From Chloroflexota bacterium (lineage in GTDB: Bacteria; Chloroflexota; Limnocylindria; P2-11E), in assembly GCA_005881085.1 (NCBI GenBank), contig VBGU01000212.1, forward strand, positions 1 to 8,625: a stretch of DNA of 8,625 nucleotides, given 5' to 3'. How positions within the stretch are numbered: position 1 is the first letter of the stretch; each line of letters starts with the position of its first letter. Made by a program: the position numbers and the translations under genes. The notes under the pieces were generated by a model that was given only the letters and a program-made list of their open reading frames with translations, was not told the DNA's origin and did not search any database. This document shows positions 6,648 to 8,625 of this stretch, in pieces.

Positions 6648-7195
6648 TGCGCTGACTTTCCTCCGGGCTCGACTCCGAGGAAGAGCCGCGTATATCCGAC
6701 CGGCTCGCCCGACCAGAGGGGCTCGGGGATCGTCCCGTCGAGATGCAGGAGCATCGCGTGCTCGTCGCATGCGAAGCGCTTTGGGCAGACCGGGCACTCC
6801 GACGCGCTCTTCTCCGGCAGCCGCCCGAGGCTCGTGAGGACGAACCCGCACCGCTGGAAGAAATCCGGCACCAGGGTGAGCGCGAAAACCCGACGCAGAC
6901 CGAGCCGCCGCGCCTCGGAGATGCAGGCGAGCACGAGCTGCCGGCCGATCCCGCGGCCCGACGCCTCTGGACGCACGGCGAGCGAACGCACCTCGGCGAG
7001 ATCGGGGGTCAGGACGGCGAGCGCGCAGCATCCGAGGAATCCGGACACATCCTTGGCGACGAGGAAGTCGCGGAGATGCTCGAGAAGGAAATCGCGCGAC
7101 CGCTCGAGCATGCGGTCCTCGGCCGCGTACCGGTTGATGAGCGCTCGCATGTCGTCGACGTCCTCCACCCGCGCCGCTCGTATCGCGACGCTCAT
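6644..7195 (-). CDS. argA: GNAT N-acetyltransferase, likely short-form N-acetylglutamate synthase
   Basis: This 183-residue protein has a GNAT fold. The acetyl-CoA binding segment reads EVRSLAVRP followed by SGRGIGRQLV (68-88), with Gly82 and Gly84 of the RGIG loop; the usual Arg/Gln at the first motif position is Ser79. Residues 112-117 give the FFQRCGF end of the fold. Next comes LPEK and a CPVC...CDE segment with Cys134, Cys137, Cys143 and Asp144-Glu145. That LPEK plus cysteine signature is typical of short GNAT-only N-acetylglutamate synthases, which acetylate glutamate to open arginine synthesis in the cytoplasm. The neighbour supports this: the ATG shares ATGA with the end of argH, so the two are probably translated together. 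A tail of about 35 residues (149-183) runs past the usual family end and is of unknown role. A different amino-acid acetyltransferase is possible; the GNAT call is firm, the substrate likely. Confidence 0.87.
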   Translation of the reverse strand: MSVAIRAARVEDVDDMRALINRYAAEDRMLERSRDFLLEHLRDFLVAKDVSGFLGCCALAVLTPDLAEVRSLAVRPEASGRGIGRQLVLACISEARRLGLRRVFALTLVPDFFQRCGFVLTSLGRLPEKSASECPVCPKRFACDEHAMLLHLDGTIPEPLWSGEPVGYTRLFLGVEPGGKSAQ

Positions 7196-8580
7196 TTCCG
7201 GAGCGCCTCCGTCGCTTCCGCGAGCGCCTCGCGAACGCGGTCGGGTGCGGTGCCGCCCGGCGAGGCGCGCGAAGCGAGCGAGCGTTCCGGCCGGACCTCG
7301 TCGACCGCGCTCGGCTCGAAGCGGCCGTCGTACCCCCGCAGTTCTTCGATCGTGACTCCACCGAGGTCCTTTCCGGCCGTGAGCCGCTCGCGGACGATGC
7401 GCCCGACGATCTCGTGCGCCTCGCGAAACGGCACGCCGCGCTTAGCGAGGTGATCGGCGAGATCCGTCGCCGCGAGCATGCCGCGCTCGGTCGCACGCCG
7501 CATCGCCTCCCGGTCGAAACGAAGGCCGCCGACCACAAGGGCGAGCACCGACAGCGCATCGGCCAGGGAGGTCGCGTCGTAGAGGGGAACCCGTTGCTCC
7601 TGGAGATCGGAGTCGTACGCCAGCGGGAGCCCCTTGAGCGTGGTCAGGACCGCGATGAGATCCCCGAGGAGGCGGCCCGAGCGGCCGCGGACCAGCTCGG
7701 CGACGTCGGGATTCTTTTTCTGCGGCATGATGCTCGACCCTGTCGCGTGGCCGTCGGCGAATTCAGCGAACCCGAACTCGGCGCTCGTCCACAGGACGAG
7801 CTCTTCCGCGAGACGTGAGGCATGTACGGAGGTCACGGCCGCCACGTACACGAAGTCGGTGATGAAGTCACGATCGGCGACGGCGTCGATGCTGTTGCGG
7901 AACTCGCTCGCAAGGCCGAGCTCGCGCGCAGCGGAGGCGGGGTCGATCGCATACGGGACGCCCGCGAGGGCGCCCGCGCCCAGCGGCGACGTCCCCGCAC
8001 GCTCTCTGGCCTCCGCGATCCGCGAGCGGTCGCGTCGAAGTGCCTCGACGTGGGCCAGGAGGTGATGCGCGAGCGAGACGACCTGCGCTCGCTGCAGATG
8101 CGTGTACCCGGGCATGACCGTCTCGACCTCGTCCTTGGCGCGTTCGATGAGCGCGCGAGCGAGATCGGCGACCGAATCGTCCAGCGCCGAAAGGGCGTCG
8201 ATCGTGAAGAGCCGGAGGTCGAGGGCGACCTGGTCGTTCCGGCTCCGACCGGTGTGCAGCTTTCCGGCGACCTCGCCGACGAGGTCGCGGAGCCGACGCT
8301 CGACCACGGAGTGGATGTCCTCGAAATCGCTCGGCCATGGGAACGACTTCTGCTCCATCTCTTGAGCGATTCGCCCAAGGCCGCCTTCGATGGTCTTCGC
8401 TTCCTTCTCCGTGAGGATCCGCTGCCGACCGAGCATTCGCACATGGGCAAGGCTGCCGCGAACGTCGTAGAGCGCGATCCGGCGGTCGAGCTCGAGGGAG
8501 CTGGTGAATCCGGCGACTCTGCGCTCAAGCGGAGTCACAAATCGCCCGGACCAGAGCGGCTTGTTGTTCGGCTCGGTCAA
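7192..8580 (-). CDS. argH: Argininosuccinate lyase
   Basis: ArgH splits argininosuccinate into arginine and fumarate, the last step of arginine biosynthesis, as a cytoplasmic homotetramer of the fumarase/aspartase superfamily. At 462 residues it is of normal full length. The opening KPLWSGRF (7-14), the GKLHTGRSRNDQ block (106-117), the PGYTHLQRAQ block with the general acid His161 (157-166) and the signature GSSIMPQKKNPD (281-292) with the catalytic loop serine at 282-283 are all intact, as is the C-terminal SPGGTAPDRV (440-449). The start is TTG at 8580. No good ribosome binding site precedes it, but the TTGA could overlap the stop of an upstream gene. The same frame stays open to the right edge, so an earlier start cannot be excluded, although ArgH proteins normally begin close to the KPLWSGRF block. 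The 3' end overlaps the acetyltransferase gene by 4 bases. Function is firm. Confidence 0.97.
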   Translation of the reverse strand: MTEPNNKPLWSGRFVTPLERRVAGFTSSLELDRRIALYDVRGSLAHVRMLGRQRILTEKEAKTIEGGLGRIAQEMEQKSFPWPSDFEDIHSVVERRLRDLVGEVAGKLHTGRSRNDQVALDLRLFTIDALSALDDSVADLARALIERAKDEVETVMPGYTHLQRAQVVSLAHHLLAHVEALRRDRSRIAEARERAGTSPLGAGALAGVPYAIDPASAARELGLASEFRNSIDAVADRDFITDFVYVAAVTSVHASRLAEELVLWTSAEFGFAEFADGHATGSSIMPQKKNPDVAELVRGRSGRLLGDLIAVLTTLKGLPLAYDSDLQEQRVPLYDATSLADALSVLALVVGGLRFDREAMRRATERGMLAATDLADHLAKRGVPFREAHEIVGRIVRERLTAGKDLGGVTIEELRGYDGRFEPSAVDEVRPERSLASRASPGGTAPDRVREALAEATEALRK

Positions 8581-8625
8581 CGAGCGCGCTTCTTGCTGGT
8601 GGTCGCCTTCGTCGGGGGTTTCCCC
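8577..8625 (-). CDS. Possible basic C-terminal tail of an upstream gene (partial)
   Basis: In a frame different from argH, the last 49 bases read, toward argH, a 15-residue tail GKPPTKATTSKKRAR followed by TGA. The Lys/Arg/Thr-rich makeup is typical of a disordered protein end. The TGA would overlap the argH TTG start as TTGA, matching the 4-base overlaps at the next two junctions. Too little is seen to name the gene. Other arginine genes such as argG would be natural neighbours, but nothing here shows that. It could also be a chance open frame. Confidence 0.45.
   Translation of the reverse strand, partial: GKPPTKATTSKKRAR

Noticed and set aside
6648..7559. Upstream extension of the small membrane protein frame to a 430-residue protein
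   Set aside because: The extra part is Arg/Ser-rich and runs antisense-like in a shifted frame across the GNAT and argH genes; the GTG at the GTGA overlap is the sensible start.

Overview
The window is GC-rich DNA (roughly two thirds G+C by eye), densely coded, with no stretch over about 50 bases left unexplained by a gene. I see no tRNA, rRNA, CRISPR array, transposase or phage gene. The protein types suggest a bacterium of a Terrabacteria lineage, perhaps Chloroflexota or Dormibacterota. The clues are a class B penicillin-binding protein with a MecA-type N-terminal domain that looks lipid-anchored, a lipoprotein with a Thr/Pro linker, and a signal-less YwrD-type gamma-glutamyltransferase. 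This placement is an inference and weakly held.

Layout, left to right. 1-726 (minus): the N-terminal part of an M16 zinc metallopeptidase, cut by the left edge. 769-1740 (plus): a predicted seven-helix membrane protein of unknown function with a C-terminal outside domain; it is the only plus-strand gene. 1744-2529 (minus): a predicted lipoprotein of unknown function, ending 3 bases from the end of the membrane protein. 2569-4725 (minus): the MecA-like penicillin-binding protein. 4682-6250 (minus): the gamma-glutamyltransferase family enzyme. 6267-6647 (minus): a small four-helix membrane protein. 6644-7195 (minus): a GNAT N-acetyltransferase that looks like a short N-acetylglutamate synthase. 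7192-8580 (minus): argininosuccinate lyase, argH. 8577-8625 (minus): possibly the basic tail of another gene.

From the right edge to 1744 the minus-strand genes look like one leftward transcription unit. The three junctions at the right are 4-base stop/start overlaps (TTGA, ATGA, GTGA), then come a 16-base gap, a 44-base overlap and a 39-base gap. The upstream part is arginine biosynthesis: ArgH makes arginine in the last step and the N-acetyltransferase would make N-acetylglutamate in the first. The downstream part is cell-surface work: a gamma-glutamyl or amide hydrolase, a peptidoglycan transpeptidase and a lipoprotein.

The points most worth a second look are: the coupled argH and N-acetylglutamate synthase pair; the small unknown membrane protein coupled to it; the co-location of a GGT/cephalosporin-acylase-fold enzyme with a MecA-like PBP; a GC-rich hairpin at the GGT/PBP junction that would be translated inside the PBP signal peptide; the orphan membrane protein; and an apparent excess of the octamer GCGATCGC. 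I found no clear evidence for a wholly new system.
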